Shown here in pieces: positions 1-6,867 of a stretch of DNA of 38,341 nt. The position numbers were made by a program, and so were the translations under genes. Below the pieces are notes generated by a model, which made no database searches, was not told the DNA's origin, and was given only the letters and a program-made list of their open reading frames with translations. The DNA is taken from positions 1-38,341 of the forward strand of contig CALLUY010000209.1 in assembly GCA_938010615.1 (NCBI GenBank), in the 5' to 3' direction. This DNA comes from an uncultured Pirellulaceae bacterium. Lineage in GTDB: Bacteria; Planctomycetota; Planctomycetia; Pirellulales; Pirellulaceae. The first letter of the stretch is position 1, and the number at the start of each line of letters is the position of its first letter.

Positions 1-492
1 TAGTTCTGTGCTGTCCAATCCAAGTTTGTTCGCAACGAACGCAAAATCCTCCGACAAATTCTCAAACCGTCCCACGTAGTCGATAAATTGAAGTCCATGA
101 TACGGATGTGTCTGAGGAACGATATGGTTTTTCAATCGAACAAGTGGAGTCCTTTTTACCTTGTTGTACCAGGGGTGTCCGAACAAGGCAGAGCTGTCCA
201 ATCCCAACTCAACCACTTCCTTCAACGACATATTCAGCAGGCCGCCTTCCGGCAATTTCCAAGCATCGTCAACCGTTCCCTCACAGAACATCTTCCAAGC
301 GGAAACCAGTCGATCAAACGGATTCCTAACAAAGGCAAATTTGAACAAATGACTCCATTCGTCTGGCAGGGATTCTCCAAACCAGGGACCTTCATAATTC
401 TTTTGAAAGACTACGTTCCGAATCGAATTTCCACCGGTCTTCGGGATGTGTGCGTAAACGCATCGCGGCTGGCTTAATAGAAAAAGAGGCAT
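1..492 (-). CDS. Sulfotransferase family protein, N-terminal part (C terminus outside window)
   Basis: The reverse strand is open from base 492 through base 1 without a stop, giving 164 residues. Two motifs define it: HIPKTGG at residues 15-21, the 5'-phosphosulfate-binding loop for PAPS, and FAFVRNPFDRLVSAW at about 52-66, the 3'-phosphate-binding region. The segment HIVPQT (123-128) and the later YVGRFENL (139-146) are also typical of carbohydrate sulfotransferase family 2. Such enzymes move a sulfuryl group from PAPS to a sugar or other acceptor; the acceptor cannot be inferred. Start: ATG at 492 puts the PAPS loop 15 residues in, the usual place. The frame stays open upstream to ATGs at 630, 639 and 681, but that extension is basic, low in recognisable structure and has no clear ribosome site. 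The gene is missing its C-terminal end here. Confidence 0.85.
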   Translation of the reverse strand, partial: MPLFLLSQPRCVYAHIPKTGGNSIRNVVFQKNYEGPWFGESLPDEWSHLFKFAFVRNPFDRLVSAWKMFCEGTVDDAWKLPEGGLLNMSLKEVVELGLDSSALFGHPWYNKVKRTPLVRLKNHIVPQTHPYHGLQFIDYVGRFENLSEDFAFVANKLGLDSTEL

Positions 493-874
493 CGCAAAAG
501 TTGGGACATGTTCGAAATTTGGAAGGCGAGTTAGCCTCCAATAGATATCAGATTGAGATGCTAACACAGAGAGCTCTTGGGAACACGTGGAAGCAAATCG
601 ACTCCGTTTCTTCCGTGTCCTAGCTGTCATCCACGACATCGTCGACAGACTACTTCCGTGGTCATCACCCCACTGACTCATGTCGATTCGTCTGATTCGT
701 GGTCAAACTCCCACAACACCCCTGTTCATTCTGTCTCAAAACCCGTGCATCATTGGGGACAACAGGCTAGTCAGCGCAAAGCTCGGGTAGAGATGATGAA
801 GAAGCAACGCAAGGAATAGGATTCCAAAACACCTTCCCTCTGGGAGTGCGATTTTACGTTCGCGTGTGGCGAAA
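493..874. other. Intergenic region between the sulfotransferase and typA
   Basis: No convincing gene is seen. The forward-strand ORFs here have composition unlike proteins and no recognisable motif. The reverse strand is open in the sulfotransferase frame up to a TGA near base 703, so a longer N terminus for that gene is formally possible. A weak hairpin with 5-bp arms (GCGAA/TTCGC) sits at 870-884 across the typA stop codon, without a T tract. Confidence 0.5.
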
Positions 875-2695
875 CTACTTCGCACCCGCCAAACGCGTTT
901 TCCTTTTGCGATCCGATTCCTTCAGCAACCATTTACGCAATCGAATCGTCGTTGGCGTGATCTCCACAAGCTCATCTTCTTCGACGTACTCCAGCGCTGC
1001 TTCCAAACTGAACAGACGTGGTGGTTTGAGCAAAATATTATCGTCACTGCCCGAAGCACGAATGTTCGTCAGCTGCTTTTCCTTCGTCGGATTCACGGCT
1101 AGGTCATTCGCTCGTGAGTTTTCTCCGACGATCATGCCTTCGTAAACCTTGTCGCCGGGGCTGACGAACATTTCGAATCGCTGCTGCAGGTTGAACAGAG
1201 CGAATCCGACCGCTTTGCCGGCTGCCATGGAAATCGCGGCGCCGTTGCTGCGGGAAGGAATCTCGCCTTCCATTGGGCGGAATTCGAGAAAGCGATGGTT
1301 GATGATCGCCGTTCCCTGAGTCGCGTTGAGCAACCGAGTCCGTGCACCGATCAAACCACGTGAGGGAATCACGAAACTGGCTTGAGTGAACTCGCCACGT
1401 GCCGTCATTTCCAAAAGTTCGCCTCGACGGTTTCCCACCATTTCCATCACAGGGCCAAACTTGTCAGTGGGAACTTCCACGACCAGCGTTTCAAACGGTT
1501 CGGATTTGACGCCGTCGATTTCTTTCAGGACAACCTGAGGTTTGCCAACGGAAAGCTCAAAGCCTTCGCGTCGCATGGTTTCGATCAATACGGCCAAGTG
1601 CAAAATTCCGCGGCCGGAAACTGCAAACGCGTCTCCGCTTTCGAGTTGTCGGACTCGCAATGCGACGTTGCGATCAAGTTCTTTCATCAATCGTTCGCGA
1701 AGTTGTCGGCTAGTGACGTACTTGCCTTCTTTACCCGCCAGCGGTGAACTGTTGATCGTGAACACCATTTCCAGTGTTGGTTCGTCGACTTCGATTCGTG
1801 GCAGCGCGTCAGGTAGGTCGTGCTGACAAATTGTGTCGCCGATCTCGATCGACTCTAGGCCGGTTAGCGCAACGACGTCGCCGGCTTCCGCGGATTCGAC
1901 TTCCACGCGTCCCAGTTTGTCGAACACGTTGACCGAGTTAATCTTTGCGTTGACGATTTTTCCACCGGCTTGAACGACGGTCACAGATTGGCCTTTCTTG
2001 ACGCTGCCGCGGCGAATTCGACCGACAGCGATTCGACCAACGAACTCGGACCAGTCCATCGTCGTAACGAGCATTTGAAAATCGCCAGGCTCGATCTCCG
2101 GTGGTGGTACGTTTTCCATCACCATGTCCAGCAGCGGGTTCATGTCGCCTGACATTTTCTCAATGTCGTGAGTTGAGAATCCTTCTTTGGCAGAGGCAAA
2201 AATATAGTGGAAGTTATCCAGATATTCGTCGCCGCCCATTTCGCAAATCAACTCGATCGCTTCGTCGACCACTTCCTGAGTTCTCGCATCGGGACGGTCG
2301 ACTTTATTGACGACGACCATGGGTTTTAGTCCGGCTTCGAGGGCTTTTCCCAAAACGAAACGCGTTTGCGGCATTGGTCCTTCTGCGGCATCGACCAGCA
2401 AAAGCGCTCCGTCGGCCATTTGCAGAACACGTTCGACTTCGCCGCCGAAGTCCGCGTGGCCGGGCGTGTCGATGATGTTGATCTTCGTGCCTTTATAGTT
2501 CAGCGAAATGTTTTTCGCCAAAATCGTGATGCCACGCTCTTTTTCGAGGTCACCTGAATCGAGGATTCGCTCTCCTTGAAGTTGCGTGTCACGGAACTGT
2601 CCGCTTTGCCTCAGCAAGCAATCGACCAGCGTCGTTTTGCCATGATCGACGTGTGCGATGATGACGATGTTGCGGATGTCTGAACGAGTTGCCAT
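875..2695 (-). CDS. typA: Translational GTPase TypA/BipA
   Basis: 606 residues, the normal length for TypA/BipA, a ribosome-associated GTPase related to EF-G and LepA that helps 50S subunit assembly and stress or cold adaptation. The G domain has [10 protein letters not shown] (14-23, P-loop), RGITI (54-58, switch I), [12 protein letters not shown] (76-87, switch II) and NKVD (130-133). EF-Tu-like domain 2 follows, then the EF-G-like domains. The BipA-specific C-terminal domain is recognisable from [12 protein letters not shown] and the lysine/arginine-rich end. The ATG at 2695 gives the canonical [20 protein letters not shown] opening, although no Shine-Dalgarno sequence is seen. It diverges from mnmA, with 178 bp between the two starts. 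Nothing is missing. Confidence 0.97.
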   Translation of the reverse strand: MATRSDIRNIVIIAHVDHGKTTLVDCLLRQSGQFRDTQLQGERILDSGDLEKERGITILAKNISLNYKGTKINIIDTPGHADFGGEVERVLQMADGALLLVDAAEGPMPQTRFVLGKALEAGLKPMVVVNKVDRPDARTQEVVDEAIELICEMGGDEYLDNFHYIFASAKEGFSTHDIEKMSGDMNPLLDMVMENVPPPEIEPGDFQMLVTTMDWSEFVGRIAVGRIRRGSVKKGQSVTVVQAGGKIVNAKINSVNVFDKLGRVEVESAEAGDVVALTGLESIEIGDTICQHDLPDALPRIEVDEPTLEMVFTINSSPLAGKEGKYVTSRQLRERLMKELDRNVALRVRQLESGDAFAVSGRGILHLAVLIETMRREGFELSVGKPQVVLKEIDGVKSEPFETLVVEVPTDKFGPVMEMVGNRRGELLEMTARGEFTQASFVIPSRGLIGARTRLLNATQGTAIINHRFLEFRPMEGEIPSRSNGAAISMAAGKAVGFALFNLQQRFEMFVSPGDKVYEGMIVGENSRANDLAVNPTKEKQLTNIRASGSDDNILLKPPRLFSLEAALEYVEEDELVEITPTTIRLRKWLLKESDRKRKTRLAGAK

Positions 2696-2772
2696 GGAAT
2701 TGGTGCCGGAGTGTGAATAATGGAGCCGAAATCATAGCGGTCGGGTACAATCTGGCAAACCGAAGAAATTTA

Positions 2773-2873
2773 ATGTGGAATTCGGAATGCGGAATCGGGA
2801 ATTGAGTCCCAAGTCGCCCTCCTGCGGTTCCAATTCCCCATTCCACGATCCCCATTCCCCATTCCAAGATCCC
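2773..2873. repeat. Imperfect short repeats of the CCCCATTCC type upstream of mnmA
   Basis: The segment contains repeated variants of CCCCATTCC, GATCCC and GGAATTC on the strand given, for example CCCCATTCC at about 2836 and twice more before the mnmA ATG. It has no codon character although it is open in the mnmA frame, which would add 33 residues of Pro/Ser/His-rich sequence to MnmA. It sits in the divergent typA/mnmA promoter region. Confidence 0.6.
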
Positions 2874-3998
2874 ATGTCTCGAGTAGTCCTCGCCATGTCT
2901 GGCGGCGTTGATTCCAGCGTCGCCGCTCATTTGTTGCTCCAGCAAGGTCACGAAGTGATCGGCGTGTTCATGCGCCATGGCGAAGAGGCTGTCGAAGCCT
3001 GTGCCATCGACGGCCAAGACAAGGCCTCCTCTCCGCTGCTGCCGATCCTGAACCAGCGAGCCGATCACAAACAAGGTTGCTGCAGCGCGTCGGATGCCGA
3101 AGACGGTCGCCGCGTTGCCGAGCGGCTCAACATTCCGTTTTATGCTCTGAACCTCGAAGCCGAATTCCGCGGAATCATCGACTACTTTGTGGAAGAGTAT
3201 TCGATCGGGCGGACTCCGAATCCTTGCGTGATGTGCAACAACCGCATCAAGTTCGGAAAGCTGTTTGACTACGCGGATAGTGTTGGTGCTGAATTTCTGG
3301 CAACGGGACACTACGCCCAGTTGGCTCACGGTGACGATGGTCCATCGCTGACTCGTGGTGTCGATGCGGGCAAGGACCAGAGCTACGTGCTGTTCGGAAT
3401 CAAGCAAAAGTATCTTTCCCGAATGCTGCTGCCAGTTGGCGGTTACGATAAACCAAAGATCCGCGAAATCGCTGGCACACTTGGACTCAACGTCGCCGAA
3501 AAGAAGGACTCGCAAGAGATCTGTTTCGTGACGTCGGGCAAGCACGATCAGTTTGTGCGTTCACGCCGCGGCGCCGATTCAGAATCAACCGCCGGAGACA
3601 TCGTAACGACCGAAGGCAAAGTCGTCGGACAGCATCCTGGAATCGAAGGTTACACGATCGGCCAGCGTCGTGGTTTAGGCGTCGCGATGGGCGAGCCATA
3701 TTTCGTTGTGCAGATCAAGCCTTCACAGAATCAGGTGGTGATCGGTCCGCTTTCTGATTTAGGGCGACGGGAACTGACGGCCAGCGATACGAACTGGTTG
3801 GTGGAACCGCCAAAGGGATCTTTTCCATGCCTTGCTCAGATTCGATACAACAGTTCTGCTTGGCCAGCGGTTGCTGAAGTGATCGAGGACGGAAAGTTGT
3901 CTGTGACTTTCGACGAACCTCAAAATGGCGTTGCTCCTGGCCAAGCAGTGGTTTGCTACGACGATGACCGCGTGCTCGGCGGCGGTTGGATTGATTGA
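2874..3998 (+). CDS. mnmA: tRNA-specific 2-thiouridylase MnmA
   Basis: 374 residues from the ATG at 2874. MnmA activates U34 of Lys, Glu and Gln tRNAs with ATP and inserts sulfur from a persulfide relay, giving the 2-thio group of mnm5s2U. The PP-loop SGGVDSS is at residues 9-15, catalytic Cys121 lies in TPNPCVMCNNRIKF, and the second catalytic Cys217 lies in KDSQEICFV. ATGHYAQ (143-149), GKDQSYVLF (166-174) and GYTIGQRRGLGVA are all present. Compared with the E. coli enzyme there is an extra stretch at about 38-68 ending in a CysCys pair. The frame is open to an ATG at 2775, but that extension is repeat-derived, and the methionine at 2874 directly precedes the first core strand (SRVVLAMSGG), so the shorter start is chosen. 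Confidence 0.96.
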   Translation: MSRVVLAMSGGVDSSVAAHLLLQQGHEVIGVFMRHGEEAVEACAIDGQDKASSPLLPILNQRADHKQGCCSASDAEDGRRVAERLNIPFYALNLEAEFRGIIDYFVEEYSIGRTPNPCVMCNNRIKFGKLFDYADSVGAEFLATGHYAQLAHGDDGPSLTRGVDAGKDQSYVLFGIKQKYLSRMLLPVGGYDKPKIREIAGTLGLNVAEKKDSQEICFVTSGKHDQFVRSRRGADSESTAGDIVTTEGKVVGQHPGIEGYTIGQRRGLGVAMGEPYFVVQIKPSQNQVVIGPLSDLGRRELTASDTNWLVEPPKGSFPCLAQIRYNSSAWPAVAEVIEDGKLSVTFDEPQNGVAPGQAVVCYDDDRVLGGGWID

Positions 3999-4006
3999 AG
4001 CCTGCC

Positions 4007-4142
4007 AATACAAGCCCGAAGCGCAAGTTTTGATGTTGCGCAAATACAAGCCCGACGCGCAAGCGAGGGAATATTTCCGAGGATTTCCCGATCCCTCGCT
4101 TGCGCGTCGGGCTTGTATTGCAACGCTTCGTATTTTTCAATT
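4007..4142. repeat. Palindromic intergenic element, copy A
   Basis: The core is a perfect inverted repeat: 28-bp arms at 4043-4070 and 4092-4119 around a 21-bp spacer containing TTTCCGAGGATTTCCC. Arms include CCCGACGCGCAAGCGAGG. The unit extends left (AAGTTTTGA.GTTGC at 4024-4039) and right (AACGCTTCG at about 4121-4129, then a T-rich stretch), and these flanks recur in the copy at 25424. It begins 8 bp after the mnmA stop, so as RNA it would form a very strong 3' hairpin followed by T-rich sequence and could end mnmA transcription. Read-through gives the peptides SPTRKRG or YKPDAQARE. Confidence 0.9.
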
Positions 4143-4151
4143 TTCACGTGT

Positions 4152-4258
4152 CACTCGCCTCGGACGAACCACTCGCCTCGGACTAACCACTCGCCTCGGA
4201 CTAACTACTCGCTCGCACCTCGGACGAACCACTCGCTTGCGCGTCGGGCTTGTATTTT
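4152..4258. repeat. 18-bp tandem repeat next to the palindromic element
   Basis: Units of CACTCGCCTCGGACGAAC lie head to tail at 4152-4169, 4170-4187 and 4188-4205 (units 2 and 3 have GACTAAC). A longer variant unit follows at 4206-4229, and the array ends in a half copy of the palindromic element's arm (CTTGCGCGTCGGGCTTGTATT, 4236-4256). The start of each unit resembles the start of that arm. Confidence 0.85.
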
Positions 4259-4346
4259 GAATCTTACAGAAACCCGCGCCACTATGGTTGTCGTGTTACA
4301 TTCGCTATATTGATTACGCAGCTCGCATTTGCTATCTCACAATTTT

Positions 4347-4353
4347 GAGGTGA
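4347..4353 (+). promoter_or_regulatory. Strong Shine-Dalgarno for floA deciding a GTG start
   Basis: GAGGTGA lies 3 bases before GTG at 4357. This fixes the floA start at a GTG codon. The same GAGGTGA with a three-base gap precedes the TTG start of the sigma factor at 31921. Confidence 0.8.
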
Positions 4354-4356
4354 ACC

Positions 4357-5382
4357 GTGCTCAACGGAATCGCTATCGCAGTTCAAACGTCTCCACTCGC
4401 ATCGTTTTCTCCCCTTCTTGCACAGGAAGGTGATTTCCCATGGCAGTATCTGCTGATGGGGGTTGGCGCCGTTTTTGCAGTGATGTTGGGAATCGTGTTC
4501 TTGGTCATCTTTGCAACGTATGGCAAGCTCTGGATTCAGGCGTGGACATCGGGCGCGGATGTCAAAATGGCGGATCTGGTCGGCATGGGGTTTCGCAAAG
4601 TTCGACCCAACGTGATCGTCAACGCAAAGATCATGGCCAAACAAGCTCAGCTTGATATATCTCGGCGAAACGGAATCAGCACGCGACTTCTTGAGGCCCA
4701 CTATCTTGCAGGCGGCGACGTGATGCGAGTCATACGAGCGATCATCGCTGCTCAACGGGCCCGAATTGACCTCGACTTCGATCGGGCGGCTGCGATTGAC
4801 TTGGCCGGTCGCGACGTGATGGATGCGGTCACGACCAGTGTTGATCCCAAAGTCATCGATTGCCCTGACCCGCAGCGAAGCGGTAAAAACTTTCTTAGTG
4901 CGATCGCGAAAAACGGAGTCGAGTTGCAAATTCGTGCTCGGGTGACCGTTCGAACGAACCTTGAACAGCTTATCGGCGGTGCGACCGAAGATACGATCAT
5001 CGCCCGCGTTGGTGAGAGTATCATTTCGTCGATTGGATCTTCTGTGAATCATCAAGCTGTTTTGGAGAATCCGGATCGCATCTCAAAAGCGGTACTCGAA
5101 CGTGGACTGGATGCTCAGACAGCTTTCGAGATCGTATCGATCGACATCGCCGACATTGACGTTGGAGAAAACATTGGTGCTCGCCTTCAGGCCGACCAGG
5201 CGGAAGCTGATACACGTGTGGCTCGAGCCAATGCGGAGAAGCGTCGCGCAGATGCGATTGCCCTCGAGCAGGAAATGAAAGCCGACGTCGCGAAACAGAA
5301 AGCGAATCTCGTTCTTGCGGAATCCGAAGTTCCGATCGCGATGGCAGGCGCGTTCCGAGAAGGCAACTTAAGAAATAAGTAG
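4357..5382 (+). CDS. floA: Flotillin-like protein FloA (SPFH family)
   Basis: 341 residues from the GTG at 4357. FloA is a membrane scaffold of functional membrane microdomains in bacteria, formerly UPF0365/YqfA. One membrane segment lies at about 30-53 ([24 protein letters not shown]), followed by the conserved stretch with [13 protein letters not shown] and [17 protein letters not shown], then the SPFH domain ([44 protein letters not shown]). The C terminus is Ala/Glu-rich and coiled ([22 protein letters not shown]), as in flotillins. The family usually has two N-terminal hydrophobic stretches; here the first is weak and the N-terminal extension of about 28 residues is less conserved. lpxK begins 15 bp downstream on the same strand, so the two are probably co-transcribed, linking membrane organisation with lipid A synthesis. 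Confidence 0.95.
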   Translation: MLNGIAIAVQTSPLASFSPLLAQEGDFPWQYLLMGVGAVFAVMLGIVFLVIFATYGKLWIQAWTSGADVKMADLVGMGFRKVRPNVIVNAKIMAKQAQLDISRRNGISTRLLEAHYLAGGDVMRVIRAIIAAQRARIDLDFDRAAAIDLAGRDVMDAVTTSVDPKVIDCPDPQRSGKNFLSAIAKNGVELQIRARVTVRTNLEQLIGGATEDTIIARVGESIISSIGSSVNHQAVLENPDRISKAVLERGLDAQTAFEIVSIDIADIDVGENIGARLQADQAEADTRVARANAEKRRADAIALEQEMKADVAKQKANLVLAESEVPIAMAGAFREGNLRNK

Positions 5383-5397
5383 AACTGCTCGGCTCCA

Positions 5398-6438
5398 ATG
5401 AGCATTTCTTCGATTCTCAAAATTATCAGCGGCGAGCGAACTGGAATCTTCGCATCGATTATCCGGTTTGGATTGCGATGCTTCACTCCGTTCTATCGGT
5501 TCGCCATCTGGAGCCGCAATCGTCAGTTTGATTCTGGTTCAAGGAAGATCAAATCGGTCGATGCCAAGGTGATCTCGATCGGCAACATCACCACCGGAGG
5601 AACCGGCAAGACGCCGATGGTGGTTTGGGTTTGCCAGCTTCTTCAGCAACATCAAGCGAAAGTCGGCATCGTCAGCCGCGGGTATGGTGCCGAGCAAACG
5701 GGCGTGCAGAACGACGAGGCGATGGAGTTGGAGTCACGATTGCCGGGTGTGCCGCACGAGCAGGATCCCGATCGAGTCGCTGCTGCAAAACGTTGTGTCA
5801 AGAAACATTCGGTTGATGTGATCGTGCTCGACGATGGCTTCCAACATCGGCGGCTCGGGCGAGATTTGGATATCGTATTGATTGACGCAACGAATCCCTT
5901 TGGCTACGACCACTTGATTCCACGCGGATTGCTTCGTGAACCCGTTTCGTCATTGAAACGTTGCGATGCGGTTGTGGTCACTCGTTGCAACCGAGTCGAT
6001 TCGGATCGGATTGAGGAAATACGAAATCGAATCCAGCGTGAAACTTCATCGCCGATCGCGTTATCCCGAACCAGAGCGGTTGCTTTGATTCAACATGATG
6101 ACCAGCAAGTCGCTTTGTCGGAAGCACATGCCGGTCGATGGTTTGCGTTTTCTGCGATTGGAAATCCGGGGTCGTTTGAGAACTCACTGCGTGAACTGGG
6201 ATTCGAGTTAGCCGGTTCCCAGCGGTTTCGTGATCATCATTCGTTTACCAAAGCAGAGCTTTCAGAAATGGCACTCGCCGCGACCGCCAGTGAAGCCGAT
6301 CGACTTGTTTGCACCCACAAGGATCTGGTGAAGGTTGGAAGCAACGCGATCGAAGGATTACCGGTCTACGCATTGAAGATCGAATTGGAAGTTTTCGAAG
6401 GGCGCGAAGCGTTGGAAGCGCTGGTTCTCGGAAAATGA
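5398..6438 (+). CDS. lpxK: Tetraacyldisaccharide 4'-kinase LpxK
   Basis: 346 residues, standard for LpxK, the inner-membrane kinase that phosphorylates the 4' position of tetraacyldisaccharide-1-phosphate in lipid A synthesis. There is a hydrophobic N-terminal helix (about 17-37), then the Walker A loop GNITTGGTGKTP (62-73), IVSRGYG (91-97) and LDDGFQHRRLGRD, the conserved DGFQH segment. LIDATNPFGYDHLIPRGLLREP follows, and the C-terminal CTHKDLVKV also fits the family. Its presence shows a lipopolysaccharide-type outer membrane. The start ATG at 5398 has no clear ribosome site, which suits coupling to floA 15 bp upstream. No other lpx gene is nearby. Confidence 0.95.
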   Translation: MSISSILKIISGERTGIFASIIRFGLRCFTPFYRFAIWSRNRQFDSGSRKIKSVDAKVISIGNITTGGTGKTPMVVWVCQLLQQHQAKVGIVSRGYGAEQTGVQNDEAMELESRLPGVPHEQDPDRVAAAKRCVKKHSVDVIVLDDGFQHRRLGRDLDIVLIDATNPFGYDHLIPRGLLREPVSSLKRCDAVVVTRCNRVDSDRIEEIRNRIQRETSSPIALSRTRAVALIQHDDQQVALSEAHAGRWFAFSAIGNPGSFENSLRELGFELAGSQRFRDHHSFTKAELSEMALAATASEADRLVCTHKDLVKVGSNAIEGLPVYALKIELEVFEGREALEALVLGK

Positions 6439-6442
6439 AACT

Positions 6443-6461
6443 GAACTGGTCGAACCGGTTC
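6443..6461. terminator. Short hairpin between convergent genes
   Basis: GAACTGGT and ACCGGTTC at 6443-6450 and 6454-6461 form an 8-bp stem (one G-U pair) with a CGA loop, 5 bp after the lpxK stop and 24 bp before the end of the convergent gene. There is no T tract on either side, so termination is only a guess from position. Confidence 0.35.
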
Positions 6462-6485
6462 CAAGGTTAAGCGTTGTCCGCGCAA

Positions 6486-6821
6486 TTAGCTAATCACTAC
6501 CAGAACCAGCAGTGAAGCAGGAACGGCAGCGCAGCAGAGAATGATGAGTGCAATTTGGAACCGCGTTCCCTCAAGGACAGCGCCTGCATCTCTGATACGT
6601 TTCAAATCCCGTTTTCCAATGAAGTAACCCAACAGAAAAGCAATCGTCGAACCGATGGTCAGGCCGACTAGACCAACAGGATGCACTGGCTTTTGTTCAA
6701 TCGTAAAGATGATAGATGCGCCAATTTGTATGGCCGATGCACAGTACATCCCAATGACGATCATCAATCTCCAAGTCGGTAGAAACGCAAGCGTTTTGGT
6801 ATCCGTCTTCTCAATTCTCAT
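6486..6821 (-). CDS. Small membrane protein of unknown function, three predicted helices
   Basis: I do not recognise it. From the ATG at 6821 it has 111 residues: a short polar N terminus (MRIEKTDTKTLAF), then three hydrophobic segments, WRLMIVIGMYCASAIQIGASIIFTI, VGLVGLTIGSTIAFLLGYFIG and FQIALIILCCAAVPASLLVLVVIS, with a charged loop GKRDLKRIRDAG between the second and third. A further in-frame ATG at 6857 would add 12 residues. The still longer open frame, reaching 7124, overlaps the next gene and is rich in Cys and Arg, so it is rejected. It lies just after the large exported protein on the same strand and may share its transcript. It has no partner that indicates a role. Confidence 0.65.
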   Translation of the reverse strand: MRIEKTDTKTLAFLPTWRLMIVIGMYCASAIQIGASIIFTIEQKPVHPVGLVGLTIGSTIAFLLGYFIGKRDLKRIRDAGAVLEGTRFQIALIILCCAAVPASLLVLVVIS

Positions 6822-6867
6822 GGTCAACCAATTGTAGGGAATGCAATCGGAGACCATTGTACCGAGC

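Larger units (their letters stand above)
3999..4356. other. Repeat-filled intergenic region between mnmA and floA
   Basis: No gene. Two repeat structures fill most of it: a palindromic element at 4007-4142 and an 18-bp tandem repeat at 4152-4258, both listed separately. The last 100 bp before floA are ordinary sequence and should hold its promoter; I cannot assign -35 and -10 boxes with confidence. Confidence 0.7.

Noticed and set aside
88..477. Plus-strand ORF of 129 residues near the left edge
   Set aside because: It lies opposite the sulfotransferase frame, which has two diagnostic family motifs; the plus-strand product has no recognisable feature.
577..819. Plus-strand ORF of 80 residues before typA
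   Set aside because: Pro/Ser/His/Thr-rich with no hydrophobic core, no ribosome site and no motif; I treat the region as intergenic.
2589..3545. Minus-strand ORF of 318 residues over mnmA
   Set aside because: It is the antisense shadow of mnmA, whose PP-loop and catalytic cysteines are in place; part of it is translated repeat.
4152..4258. Possible small CRISPR array
   Set aside because: Units are contiguous with no unique spacers, and there are no cas genes; it is a plain tandem repeat.
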